Shown here piece after piece: positions 22,948-35,892 of a stretch of 62,000 bases of DNA. Origin of the DNA: Acanthaster planci (taxonomy: Eukaryota; Echinodermata; Asteroidea; Valvatida; Acanthasteridae). Under the pieces are notes generated by a model, which was not told where the DNA came from, made no database searches, and saw nothing but the letters and a program-made list of their open reading frames with translations. Made by a program: the position numbers and the translations under genes. Position 1 is the first letter of the stretch. Every line of letters starts with the position of its first letter. The DNA lies in contig NW_019091368.1 of the NCBI RefSeq assembly GCF_001949145.1, forward strand, positions 1,452,479 through 1,514,478. Direction: 5' to 3'.

Positions 22948-25631
22948 GAACAATGCACACAAGAAGTTCAAAAACCAAAGTGGAGAAAGTCTATTTAAAG
23001 TTTTAAAAGACCGAAAAATTAGTGGTCCAAAAATAAATCCAAGTTGTCACAAAAACCATTCAAATTTTGTGAACACAGTAGAAGAACCCGCAGGCAAACT
23101 GGCATTGATATCAAAGAGGTCATGTGAAAGTCCTCCTTGTGGATGGCCACTCCGGACAGGTATTTGGTATTCCAGCCAAATATTTTGTATCAGGAAGAGC
23201 GGTCTACGCTGACAAGGAAGAACAGATTAATATCCGTGGATTGATACGTCCGTCACTGGTGGATTTAAAATATTACACTGTGAGAACAGATTTCATGTCC
23301 CTGCATCAATTCTGATCCCGCCCGCTGTCTGGACGTGTGCACTGTCAGACAGCCATCTACTGATTTTCTACCACAGAATCAAAGCTGTACAGCACATCAG
23401 TGAGGTTTGGTTTCCCAAAACAGGAGAAAGGATACAGCATCCTACATGTAGTCTCCCAAGGACGAGCAGTGCACATCGAATTGGACCCTTACCAAAGTTT
23501 GCAACCCTGATTTCAATTTCCATGAATGTTTCCAAGAATCTTTAAATACAATGTTTCTATCCGGAACATCAATCACAACTAAACTGCTGAACTTCCCTGC
23601 TGCAACGCAGGCTTCAAGATCAGGTGTTAAAGCAATCTAACCTCCGCTGTGCCCCCCCCCCTGTTTTCAAGCTTCCCAGACAGAAGATACTCTTTATCTG
23701 ACACAGAAGATTAATATCAGGGGAGTGGGGAAGCAGTCAGTGCAGTTCGAGCTCAGTTGATCAATGTACCTGGGAGTTTCCATCGAGTGGCAACTGATAT
23801 GGCTAGCTTGGGGCCATGGCCTGTCAATGCCACCTCAACACATTCCTACTTCTTTAATCTTGCTCGTGGTTTCGTGTTACTCTCACCATGAATGCATGTG
23901 AATGCATTAAAACCGGGGCTACTTCCTCTGCTAAACTATCCAGGGAATTTGCCCACTCTTCTGCAGATTTTTTTTTTTTTTTGGCTCCAACTCTTATTTT
24001 GGGGACCCGGCCTCCCACAAGTGTCAGCTTGTCATGAATGTTCCAACTGCCGAAGCGGAAAAGAAAAATTAGAGGGTCGAACTTGTTTTCTATTATGGCT
24101 CTGGGTTTGCACATTGCACCCAAGTCTGTATTAATCTCCATGGTTTGCATGGGGGTCACACCATGCTGAGGTCATTGGTGCTACATGAAATGACTCCACA
24201 CAGAATGGGTTTTTTAAAAATTTTTATTTTTGTTTTAATTCTTATAATTTTTCACTGGGGAAATTCTCCATTTGGGTTCGCCGACATATACTTGATTAGT
24301 ACTGTGCCAGGCAGAATTAATTAGGTGCAGAAATTCAGACACCACACAGTTGAGCTGCTGGGAATGTATCTCATTCCTGAGGATATGAACAATGTCAAGA
24401 TACATCACTTGACACTTTGCTCAAGATGAAAGGTTGTTTACAAGAAGGAGCCACTAGCAAGTACCTGGTTGCCATGGCGATATGCCACCTGTCTGGGAAT
24501 GGGAAACCAGGAAGGAAAAGGCTTGAGAGGATCAGTGACCTGAGAAAAAACCCTCTGCAACCAATCTCCCCCCCCAACAACCTCCCTCCCCACAGATACA
24601 TGTTCATAAAATGACCTGGCCTGGCAAAGAACTAGTCCAGGATAAATTAGAACAAGAACCATGTGTGTGTATGAGGTGGGGGTGGCTTAGGGAGGGATGG
24701 CGTTGATGACGTGGATTTGACTGGCGGTTCACCCTTCTGGTTGCCTTAGTTTCAGGCTATTCACCCCACATGTGCATGGCGCTGTGATGTGGCGCAGTGG
24801 GTTGGTGGAAGTGCGGCATGAATACAGCAATCACTCATGCACTGACACCTTTTTCCATAACTGGCTATGATTTGTTAACGTGTGGCCCCAGGGCGGCTCT
24901 GACATTTGATCCACCCACAAAAAGGGTGAGGAAAGAGACAGTATGAATAGACTGCAAGACCCCCCAAGGAGCAGCCATAATTCTGAGAGAAAGTAGACTT
25001 GACCGTGTCCTTCCACTGCAGTGAAATATTGAGCTCTTTAACCATGAGCAGAATCAGGTTACTCACAAGTTTCCTTCCTAGAATTTCACTTCTTTATGCC
25101 AGGCTTCAACCAGGTTTGAAATTTCCACCTGATTTGGAGTTTTACTTACCAACCTCAGATAATCTAATCTTCAAAAATCCAGCCCACGGTGCTCATAAAT
25201 TACACTCTTCAATTACCAGCTAGTGGGAGGCCATTACACACAAGTGGGCATAAAACAACTTATTTCCAAAAGTCTGGTTTGGAGAAGTTTCATGAGCTAG
25301 CGGCAAGCATGCATAGAAAGCAGAGAGATGGAAACCAGTTTTTCAAGCTCACCTCAAACCACAGTCTCCATGACTGAATAACTATGTTAATTAACATACC
25401 TAAGTCTCTGCCAGATGGAATCTAACAATATTTGGGGGGGAGGGCGGTTGGGGAGCACAAATTACATTTTCAAGGGGAGGGCAAGAAATGACACTCAGGG
25501 TGCAGACCACTAATTCAAGTGAGAATTTCTGGCCAGCTCATTAGCATTAAAAGTGCCCCCCCCACAGTATCTTTTGAAAAAGGAGATTGTTTGGCGCCCC
25601 AAATGGTGAGATTGTGTAAATCGTTGCCATG
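22948..25631. other. Non-coding stretch left of the assembly gap
   Basis: No gene recognised. A 63-codon plus-strand ORF at 23124-23315 has no family signature and is probably chance. It contains a weaker X-box-like site (24468-24481) and an AT-rich tract at 24,205-24,250. Confidence 0.35.
24468..24481. promoter_or_regulatory. RFX X-box-like site (weaker)
   Basis: GTTGCCATGGCGAT matches the X-box palindrome at 12 of 14 positions: perfect left half, two mismatches in the right half. Confidence 0.3.
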
Positions 25632-25806
25632 NNNNNNNNNNNNNNNNNNNNNNNNNNNNNNNNNNNNNNNNNNNNNNNNNNNNNNNNNNNNNNNNNNNNN
25701 NNNNNNNNNNNNNNNNNNNNNNNNNNNNNNNNNNNNNNNNNNNNNNNNNNNNNNNNNNNNNNNNNNNNNNNNNNNNNNNNNNNNNNNNNNNNNNNNNNNN
25801 NNNNNN
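25632..25806. other. Assembly gap (175 N)
   Basis: A run of 175 N. Any open frame crossing it is an artefact. The flanks show no recognisable gene or paired transposon ends, so the missing sequence cannot be inferred. Confidence 1.
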
Positions 25807-28533
25807 CAATGGGGTTTGAATTAGTGGACTGGACCCCTCACTGTTCACCAACTACTACAGATACCCACAAATGCAATTAGAAATCAGATTGATGACTCCA
25901 CCTGCTAAAACATTCAGGAAGCTGTTAAGTATCAGGTGTGTACCCAGACAGCTGAACAGTTGCACATCACGTACACATGTACAATGTACATAGGGGCCAT
26001 TAATTTAGTCATTACATATCTGAAGCCACTTTTACAAGAGTACTGTACACCGACAATCCATAACAAAGTGGTCATTTTGGGCTTCTTTAAATAAGACTTA
26101 CAACTATATGTATTATTGGAATAATAAAGAAGTTGTACTCATGCACCGAAACTTTAGATAATCTCAGTTAAAATTTAATCAAGTGTGTGTCTCTTGTGCT
26201 TGTTTGCAATTTTCAAGGTATACTTTTGTAAGGACTTGTATACTTTATCTTAACAAACAGTACGACAACAAACTTTGTTAATAACCTTCTCAATGATAAA
26301 GATTATTACCATTTAGCCGAACTGTGGCTAATTTGCATTTTGGCAGCAAGGGTGGAAGCCATGGGGCACCCATGTCTGTGCTCATTTCCTAGCTGCGCAG
26401 AGAAGAACGGAGCAATAAGACCTGGCATTGGAGGCATCCACAGGAGTGAATCACATCCTACGCTTATTGTCTGTCGGCAGGGAGTTTTCAACCCACCCCC
26501 TCCTCTATCTCTCCGATCCGAAGCGGCTCATAGTCTGATCCCCGGACAGGAACACCCGCATTTGAGGACTTGAAGGAATTAGTAATTGTAATTCAGGCTC
26601 ACATTACAAACCTGTAAAGGAAAGAAAGCCTCTGCCAGCTTCTAGAACTAGGTCTTCACCAGTTTTCTTATACAAAGTTACAGGACAATGTAACTGACAA
26701 TCTGTTTAACCACAGCACTTCGAAGCCTCCATTTGTACATTTGGGTATTAAGCATATGATATAAAGATTATTAACTGAGCTGACCAAAAGAATGAGCTAT
26801 GGGCTGTCACTTACTGGAGAAATAAGAACACACATCAATACTAATTTCCAAACTGGTCATTTATAATTGCAGCAGTAAGTAGATGAACACGATGCACTTA
26901 TATTTGGAACAGTCTGAGACTTGCTAAACCATCACCGTTTTTTAAACTTGGAACTTTAAAACTAAATTTATTCACTTCGTAAAGTCCGCTTTGGAGGTGA
27001 TGGGTGATGTATGATAGCATCTATCTGACTGTGTGGGTCTACCACATGTATTTGCATTTAGACATTTCAATATGTTCATGTATTTCAACTTTACCTGGCA
27101 CAACTCAACAAGACAGGCAGGACAGACCCTTCCTCCTCTGTGTAACTTGTTAATTAGGAAGTGGTAAAAATCTGCAGAGACTGAATAACTAAGGCAAGAC
27201 CTCGGCAACAATGCAAGTGTTGAACTGTGCAATCCATATAATAGCTCGCAGCCTACGTTCAAAAACTGGCTGATGAAACGAGGGAACATTCACTTCAGGC
27301 AGAGTGGAATATCTGGGCTGCTAAACAATGCAGGAATGTCCAATTTAGTAGCCCTCTTTGTCTGCTGAAGGGACGCTTTTTGGAAGGTTAATAAAACTTG
27401 GAGGTTTTATACTGATTGCAGCCAATCTATCATGGCCTGATCTATTAAAGCGAGCAGCTCCGCTCTAACTTCCAGAGCCAAACGTGAACCTGGGAGTAAA
27501 AAAAAAACTCATCCATTGCCTAGGAACATGTGGCAATTTTGCGCTGCTCGCTCACATGAGTATGTCATTTACCACCGCACGATGTTACACTTCAATCTGC
27601 CTTCAACAATTACACTTGTCCCTCTGCGTTCCTGATTGCCTGCCCCGTCACTCTGTTGCCAACCAGACGTGGAATGTCCTCGACCTACTTTTCGGCTAGC
27701 AAGCAATTGAAACCGGGCAATGGGATCGCAGCCCCCCCACAACACACAACAACCCGGACGCCTCCCCCTTGTGTCCTGCTAGGCTGCACCTTCAATATGC
27801 CCATTGGGTAAGTAAACAGGCATTTCAACTCCATGCCAACTGCCTCAGAGATTAGGCCCATTCATCATACTTTGTGGGGCCGGTTCCACTAGACGGACTT
27901 GCTGGAGTGTATCAGGGGTTGCCCGGTAACCTCTACCCCGGCGGTTTCCCTGAAAGACAGATCAATTTCAACACTGAGGGAGGCCTGGACTCTGATCATT
28001 TATCTAACTTCAGTCTTCCCCGATGGCTTAGTTGCCCCGAAATGAATATTACTGGTGCAATCAATCTTGCTCGACTCAAAATGGTTGGGAAAAATGCAAC
28101 ATTTATTACCAAAAGACCCAAATGTGGTTGTGAGGATGAAATAAACAAGCCCTCCCCCCAACAGAGAGCAATTGTAATCACTAACTAACCTCAACAAATC
28201 ATCACAACACACTTTCCAGTTTGGCTTTGTGTCAGGCTGGAACTTGATCCCTCTGTTGGAACCCACATTTTTGAAATTTTACAACGTCAACTACAACCAT
28301 CCATCACTGCAGCGAACAATATTCTGAAGCAAATAAAACCACTGCTATCCACTGTTACATACCTTTTAATAGTACTGACAATACGAACTAAATACTTTCC
28401 TTTCGCAGTGGTTCTGATAATATAATGAACTTCAGGGAAAGAACATTATTCAGCTTTAAACATGAGGATTCATTTTTTTGCATTTAAAAAAAGAAAGAAA
28501 AGCCCATGCCATTTTTTTACTTTGACTCCAATA
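25807..28533. other. Non-coding stretch with regulatory-like blocks
   Basis: No gene recognised. Complex, relatively GC-rich blocks at about 26,320-26,590 and 27,360-28,190 contrast with the AT-rich surroundings and carry no inverted repeats. They look like conserved non-coding elements; this is an inference from composition. An X-box-like site lies at 27918-27930. Confidence 0.35.
27918..27930. promoter_or_regulatory. RFX X-box-like site, 1-nt spacer
   Basis: GTTGCC-C-GGTAAC fits GTNRCC-N-RGYAAC with no mismatch, within a GC-rich non-repetitive block. Confidence 0.45.
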
Positions 28534-28703
28534 TAGGCGATTCAAAATAGGGTGCCTCCAAGAGACTACAACGGGTTGGTCAATCACAACGCACGAAATC
28601 TGTCGACCCTTTCCAAGCGCGCACTGGGTCGACAGATTTCGCTCATTGTGATTGGCCAACGCATTGCAAACTCTTGAAGGCGCACTCTTGTGAACTGCCC
28701 GTA
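28534..28703. mobile_element. Hairpin MITE (CACAATAGTGCGCC family), copy 1
   Basis: About 170 bp made of two long inverted arms around a short loop (CCCTTTCCAAGCGCGC). Arms carry ACTCTTGAAGGCGCACTC and TTGGCCAACGC-like tracts. It ends in TA, consistent with TA target duplication. The most diverged of three copies in the window. Confidence 0.8.
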
Positions 28704-31631
28704 TTGACATCACATTTATTATGCAGATTGGTCTCTTTGCAGTGTGAAAGTGAAGCCTTGTGTGTACAGCGTGCATATGGACCTCTGATCAAATATGCAA
28801 AGCTGAGATGAGATGGGACTGACTTTCACTGATGAGAAGTACTGTACGTGGTTAATAACAGGCCTTTCTTTTACCTTCGACACCCTAGGGTGGGGAAGTA
28901 ATGGGAGTAGGAGCAATAGAAAAGGTGGGGAAGTGGTGCTCTGAGGGGTGGGGATTGTGGTAAGGTGGGGTGTGTCTCGGGTGGTGGAGAGACTGTGGGG
29001 AATCAAATGCCCCTCTTGGTTGTGCCAATGCAAAAGAAAAAATCTAGGATTGACAGTGCAATATTCAGTTAAATAGCTCTTACAAATCTCTGAGAGTAAA
29101 GGCGCCTTTCCATTATTATGTACGTTATTGGGTGCATTCCATACACGATGTGTTTATGCAATACACAATACAATAATCAATATAATAATCGACTCCATGA
29201 ACATGACACAAGTGTGCAATGCGATCAGCCGTCACAATCGCCTCGGTAGCGATTTTGTCGGATGTGCAAGTGTTGACACGCATATGATGCGCATATATTT
29301 AGGGTGACTAGTTTATGGAATGGAATGGAACAATTACTTAAGTTTCAATGTAAAATTTGCAATTTTATTGGACAATACGAAATAACTTTCTAAAGGATCA
29401 TGTTTTAAATTTTTACCCAGCGAAATTGATTTTTTCAACTTTGAAATTGCAGGTAATGTATGAACTTCACACAGACTGACTAAAAGCGGTTTTCCGCCTT
29501 TTGGTAAATTACTACTTTAAGCGACTGGCAAGAGGGGCAGAGACTTGAGAGTCAGAGCAACATGATTTATCATGCAGGTACTGACACCAACACGTTTCTC
29601 CTGTTACTTTCCCCCCCTCTCTTCCTGCTACCCTGACAGAGGGTAAATATCGCGAGATGGATGGGGAGGATGATTAGTCTGGTCCTACTGGCCCATGGAG
29701 CGTTCTTCCAGGCAATACCAGAAGGGATTGTATTTCTTTGCTCAGGTGGAGGTTCTGGGGGTTATTGGGGTATTCATTTTATGAAAATAGAACAGGTATG
29801 GCACATGCTGTGCATGAGGTGATGAAACGCTGCAGTGTTTCGACGGTGGTTGCTAGAGTGACCTGCACGTTCTGTCCACATTTTGAGAGGAGAGAGGGGT
29901 GCTGTTGGGGTCGGGATTGTCTGCAAAAGGGATCCTATGGTTACTAGGGAAAGAGGATGACGGGGGTGGAGGGTCATCTAACAATATCAATTTTGCAGCA
30001 AGTATCGTGACACAGATTTCAACGGTAATGGACACATGAATAACAAACAAGCAAAAAAGGGTTACTTTTTGTTCTTTGAAATCTAGCCCCAAGAGTGAAA
30101 AATGGTATCAATAATCATGAAACTCACGCACTTCGCGGTGGGCTCCTGGTGACAGCTTTTGTTCTCACTATTTCATATCCTCAAGGGGGTAACCAAAGAG
30201 GTTAATTCTACTGGGGTTTCACACACAATAGCCTCTAATTATTCAATCTGAAATCTGTCATCAGACTGTGGATCTTTTTCTAGCTCTATCTCTTCCCCAA
30301 TCTGAGCACCGTTTGCTTTTTAAGTTCACTATGCTTGAGCATTGAGACAGCACAGCTAGGGAGGCTTAAGGACGGGCCAATGGATCTACCGTTGATGGGT
30401 TTAGCAGACTTGTGACAACTACTAGAGAAGGGTGTGAGATTAGAAGCAAAGGGTGGGGTAGGGGATGGGAAGGAAGGAGGGACTCCACCTTAAAATGTGA
30501 GTTTTGAGGAGGAACCTTCTAAGATTTATTCACGATGGTCCATAGCTGTGTTCACAAGATATCCCTACAGCCCCATGAGTAACAGGTGGAGTGTGATCCT
30601 TGGAACTGATGGTTTGGACTAAGTGCATGTTCATGTACATACCGCTAATTACAAGTAAAATCTGAATAAAGCTGAAGAAGCTCCATGCCATGCCTAAATT
30701 CTGCATCTACATGCAACTACAAGTCTCTTCAGTATTATGACTGAAGTATTGATTATTAATTAAGTGTAATACATCCACATGTATAAAACTTCTGTATACA
30801 ATTGTGTGTAAAAAACTTCACTTGTTAAACTCTCTTTTTTTTCTGGGTTAATCTGAACTGATATCTGATGCCAACTAAATTATCTATCCCATGGTTTGTT
30901 CTCCCCACACCTGCTAGGGCTGATTAGGAAGGCATCCTGTTAATCATTCCCAGGATTTAGCCTCCCAACGGGCATTTCTAAACACATCACCGAGCAATCA
31001 ATCGAGGGGGTTGCCAGGATGCCAATGAAGTGTGACAACAGTCACCAGACATGCCAAACTTTGCATCGTTAAAAGGCTGCTCTTGGACGGGCCCTTGATG
31101 CTTCTCATGAAGGACTTTTCTAACTGGGTAGGCCAATGCTGCTGCATTCCTGTTTTATCATGCTGTGCAGGGCAGTGATGTCATGTTCAGGCTAACCACT
31201 TGGTTCCTGAGGTTTAGCGCAGGAGACTGGAGGAAAATTTAGCCAGCCATTCCAGATTGGAGGGAAGGCTCCTCCACCGGTACGCCCAGACCTCTAGTCC
31301 ACGATGGGAAACATGCTTTATTGCCCGAAAAAGGTGATAGATTGAAGGGAAGGAAATTTGGGGACGGCAAAGTGTCCTTTCCTCCATTTTTGTTTTTTTG
31401 TCCCTTCATCATATTCACTTGTACTATGCTTAACCTTTCTCGAGAATGGAAACACCTTTTGGCTTGGAAACAAATGTGAGCCACTGCATGGTCGGAGGGG
31501 AAGTTGAAGGTGAAACTGGGGGAGGGGGGGAGAAAGGTAGGCTTACCATTTCCTTCTGTCCTTAGTCTCTTGATCTACTTCAAGCATGCCTCATTTGACT
31601 GTCTCAGAATGCTTGAACTGATCAATGCTAC

Positions 31632-31893
31632 AAGGGTGAATCTAGAAACAAATGGGGGGGGGTAACAAACTTGTTTTTTGGGCCCCCAAAATTTGGACCT
31701 TTTTTGAAACTTTCTATGGTCTTTTTGAGGGATGAGGCTTCTTTTCTTTTTTTTTCAGGATTTATGAAGGAAGGGGAAATGAAATAGACCTCCTAAAGAA
31801 TAAAATAATCTTTCTCTCATTGTCGAAAAAAGAGGGGGGGTCTTTTCTGGAGGGGGGCTATGGCCCCCAGATCAGCCCATGCAATGCTAAGAC
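31632..31893. mobile_element. Possible transposon remnant with G-run/C-run ends
   Basis: A G-run (TGGGGGGGGTAACAAAC) on the left is mirrored by GGGGGGCTATGGCCCCC and AGATCAGCCCATGCAATG on the right. This texture is common in degraded DNA elements of marine invertebrates. Ends and family are uncertain. Confidence 0.3.
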
Positions 31894-32099
31894 TTAGAAA
31901 TATTGAGGTAGTTAAGAAGGCTTTGGGGGCTTTGGCATTCCATCTTCCTATCAACCTTGCTAGTACAGGAAAGCACTGGCTTATGAGGGAGTGAAAGGGG
32001 AGGAGCTCCTTGAGCCAATATTCCCTTATTCTTGTTCCCCGAACACCCCCCCACCCCCAGTTTCGTGCTACAACCCCCTGCTGAGAACGGACATATCGG

Positions 32100-32112
32100 G
32101 TTGCCTGGAAAC
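32100..32112. promoter_or_regulatory. RFX X-box-like site (weak)
   Basis: GTTGCC-T-GGAAAC fits the X-box pattern with one mismatch in the right half-site. Confidence 0.25.
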
Positions 32113-32300
32113 TACCAGGATAGCCAGGAGCTAAGCCCACTTTCTGGCCTCCTGCGCTGTCTCTATGCAAATATTTGGACGTATCATGATTGTCATTTGC
32201 AGCCAAGGTGCTACGACTCTGGCAGCTGCTGTTTAAACGAAAAAAAAATCATATATACTGTAAAGTACATGTATACATATCGTCGTGTGCCTGGAAGGAC

Positions 32301-32612
32301 ATAAGCGCTTATGCCCTTTTGCCGGGAAGCATGATCACTGCAAAAGATTTTTTTTTCCTGGCAAAAGGATGCATGTATACAACTGTTTTTATTTTAATGA
32401 AACATAAAGATTTCTTTGCAAAAAGTTTTCACAAAAATTTCCCAATTCATTTAATAAGTTGTTCAAAGGTTGCTCTTTGTAAAGCCTGTGTAGATTTTGA
32501 AGTACATTTTATCCGTTTTACTAAATAAAGAGAGTGTGTTTCTTATGCTCGTTGCCGGGGACATTTTTTTTACTGTGATCATGCTTTTTGGCAAAAGGGA
32601 GTAAGCTCGCTG
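32301..32612. mobile_element. TIR-flanked element (CCCTTTTGCC..AAGCATGATCAC)
   Basis: CCCTTTTGCCGGGAAGCATG at 32314 and the reverse-complementary GTGATCATGCTTTTTGGCAA tract at 32576 are diverged inverted repeats about 300 bp apart. A perfect 14-bp palindrome CATAAGCGCTTATG (32300-32313) lies at the left end. Further GTTGCCGGGG and CCTGGCAAAAGG sub-repeats lie within. Probable MITE; no target duplication identified. Confidence 0.45.
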
Positions 32613-33617
32613 ATACAACCTTTTGCTGGGCACACGACGATATTACGGCTGAAATCTGCGCGGCAGTTAGGAATGGGCTGATGAGTCCATACAGCCAAAC
32701 CAGTTTGACATCTATGCTCTGTGTGAAGCCTAGAAAAAAATCAGGAAATTGTATACAGCATACTGAGTAAAAAGTTCAAATTGCTTCCCTCTGAAGCTGT
32801 CCTGTGCAGTTTAAGCAAGGGTAACGAGTCACTTCTGAAATGATTTCTTTGAACAAAATTTTGTATTTCTTCATACAGTGAGACTGAAAAGTAACCGTGA
32901 TGGAAAGAAAAATCGGTACTGCAGAAAATCTCTTGCTCCTTTAGTTTTAACCATTTCCTGCTGGGTGCTTTTAAAAATGCAGTGCCTACATACGGGCAAT
33001 TTTTCAATATCTTAGGTTATCAAAGATCTTCAAAACATCTTTTTTTTTTTTTCCTGAATGCCTGAACCCCATGGAGTGACTCTCTGGTGTGTACTCTAAT
33101 CTGACAGACATCATCTATTGATGATGCCAGAGTATTTCAGCCAGGCGATCCCAGATTGTGTGGTGCTACATAAGTTTTGTTAGTTCTGGAAACTCGCACA
33201 GTGCACTGCTGGTGTCTTTTCAATACGGGCAAGATTAGCATGTAGCGGTATTGTATCGCTCATCACTGGAGTGCTGGAGCGCTTTTGTCCCCGGTGGTAA
33301 TCTGCTTGCGCTGAATGCCACAAACAGTGGTATAATCTTTCAAAACAATGATGGATTTCCTCCACTATTGACAACTGAAAAAATGTTGGCAATTCCCAGC
33401 AGCTGTCTTTTGTTCCGAGTTTGGTCTTTTGTTACAAGGCCCACAGCTTTTTTGTCCGATTTCAGACACCCTGGCTATGCATACAAACCCAAGGTACCCG
33501 AAACTGGGCTCCCTGGCAGGATATAGTTAAATGACTAAATAAACATTTACCTCAAGAAAAATGCAAAAGACAACATAAATACAAACTGATTGATGACAGA
33601 GTGACTATTTGCACATT

Positions 33618-33865
33618 GGTAATTCCAGAAATTAGGGGTCCATTTTTGTGTGTCCCTGTCACATCTGACATAGGATTTTGTAATTGTAAGTTCAGAATAC
33701 ATTTTCTAATTTCCCAGAATGATGACTTTAATGCAAATTACATGCCAAACAAATAGTAATAGTTTGAAATCAATTCCGACGATATTTCCACGTCAAATAA
33801 CGAAGGTAAGATGTAACAGGGATACACAAATGTCCCACTTTCGGACCCTAATTTCTGGAATTACC
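33618..33865. mobile_element. GGTAATTCC-family MITE
   Basis: GGTAATTCCAGAAATTAG at the left and CTAATTTCTGGAATTACC at the right are exact inverted repeats. Inside them, GTGTGTCCCTGTCACATCT pairs with AGATGTAACAGGGATACAC. CACAT flanks both sides (possible target duplication). 248 bp, non-coding. A diverged second copy lies at 8953-9196. Confidence 0.85.
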
Positions 33866-35892
33866 CACATATCAACTTTGGCAAGTTCTCCATTGGATTT
33901 GTGTCATGTCAAAACAAAAACACAAAATGCAGCAAACAAGCTGTTTGTAACCTTTGCTGTTGGCTGAAAATAAATGTGATGGCTCTGTCGTCTAAGGCCA
34001 TATATCAGGATCACATTAAATGACTTCCTGTAAAGTTTGATGTGTAATTAAAACACAAATTTAGTGCTTCCTGGGTGAAAAAATGTGTGAACTTACAGAA
34101 GCTACTGGTAAATGTGGATGGCAATGTTAAAACACAGAACTGCTTTGAAAATGTACAACTATAACTATAAAACTTCAGTTTTGAACAATGGAATATTGAA
34201 ATCTAGATTTTCCTGGCCAAATTCATCATCTTCACACACGAATTAGTGACACTTTCATTCAAATTAGCACGAAATAGATTGATGATCCAGATCAGCATTC
34301 ACAGAGCAAAACTGATCATTCAATTTCATTCTAAGAGCATGCAATTGCACAATGTTGTCATTCAAAAAGTGAAGGGTCAACATTCAATTTGGAAGAAAAC
34401 GCAAAAAGCATTCAAATTCACGCGGACACTCCCATGGTATGTGTTTTGGCATTCAATTTCATGAATCTGCAAACTTTGTGCGATTTGAGTAATTTATTCA
34501 TTTCTTGTTTTTCTTTGTGAATAATTTGTGCAAATATTTCATGAAAGGAAATGTTTGGTTCACGGGTAGAGATCTCTATAAAATAACATTGATCAATGTT
34601 TATTGGCTAATTTACTAATTCGTATTGTCTTTGTTTGAATTGTTATAAAAAGAATGAATTACAGCAAAGTCAAATTATTTATATCACACAACTGGACAAA
34701 GTGGGGAATGTTTAAAAGGATGAGAAAAACAGAATGAGAAATGAAAGCAAAAACGTTACTTTTAAAATGTGACAAAAAAGAAGAAAAGCCATTGTTTAAG
34801 AGAATCCGAAAAATCTTAGCGGAGAGAGGGTATGTTTCTTGTGTATAAAAAAATACAAATCAGTCAAGTGAATCTAAAGGAATTTTCTTCCAGCATCTGT
34901 GATGAAGGTCCAGGGAGTGTTTTATTTCTACGTTTTGATTAAACAGGCAATTGTACTGTATTCTTGATGTGTAATTCAGATATAGAAAAATGTACATTCA
35001 AGTCAATACACGGGACACACTCCTAGCGTGTCTTCTAGTTGTAACCCCTTTCTTTCCATATGCATCTTAATATGCCGCACATTCCTCTTACCTTGAAGGT
35101 TTCCAACATGAAGGCTCAAAATGCGAACATGATAAATGTTAAATAGTAAAATTTGGCAGGAATTTCTCATTCCCGTCACCCTGAGTGAAATTGAAAGACG
35201 GTTATACACTGTTCAATCGAATGAAATTAGCTCCAAATTGAATTTGCTACAGTACACTATTTGACACCTGTTAATGAATTTAAAGGCTCTACCATATGAA
35301 AAAGAAACGTGGGAACAACCAGCTCAAAGATAAATTGTTGGAAGACGCAGGAGCAATAATGAATTTGACTGTAGAGACGACGAATTAGACCAGGAAAGCC
35401 TACAGTATTACCAAAAGCCACACAAGACTAGTCATTGTAAAGTGTAATGCAACTATGGTAAATGCACCCAGGATGTTTTTTGGAACTGAGGATAACTTCG
35501 CTTGAAAAATCACCAATAATTGAACGGAGAGGGGGACATGAGAGAGTAGGATTATGGCTGGCATGGAAATGAACAGGGCGGGGTTGGGAACTAGCAAGGT
35601 TTTTAGTGCCAAAAACTAAAACCGGAAATAAATGATTCTCAGACTTCATATAATTACCTCAATGCTTGAAAAACAATAATAACGACAAAAACACAAACAC
35701 ACATTCACACCAAAACCTATCCAGAACAAAACAAAAACCTGACAACTTGATAACCTCTTGGGAGCAAGATCTGCCAAAATATGCCACATTGCCCACTCAG
35801 AGGAGAAAAAAACTGTTTTCAGTCCATTGACCAATGTGCCCTTTCTGTATGTCTTCGTCTTTAATCACTGAAGTCAAAACACAACCCAATTA

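Larger units (their letters stand above)
28704..33617. other. Non-coding stretch
   Basis: No gene recognised. Contains a purine/pyrimidine-rich tract (28,880-29,000), a complex block at about 30,890-31,200 resembling regulatory DNA, a possible transposon remnant (31,632-31,893), an octamer-like ATGCAAAT (32164-32171) and the TIR element at 32301-32612. Confidence 0.35.

Noticed and set aside
23124-23315. 63-codon plus-strand ORF beginning MKVLLVDGHSG
   Set aside because: Plausible amino-acid composition but no recognised family, no splice partner, and length expected by chance.
25510-25880. Open frames of 83-113 codons across 25.5-25.9 kb
   Set aside because: They exist only because the run of N is translated as X.
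27874-28188. 104-codon plus-strand ORF in a GC-rich block
   Set aside because: No family, no splice partner; better explained as non-coding regulatory-like DNA.
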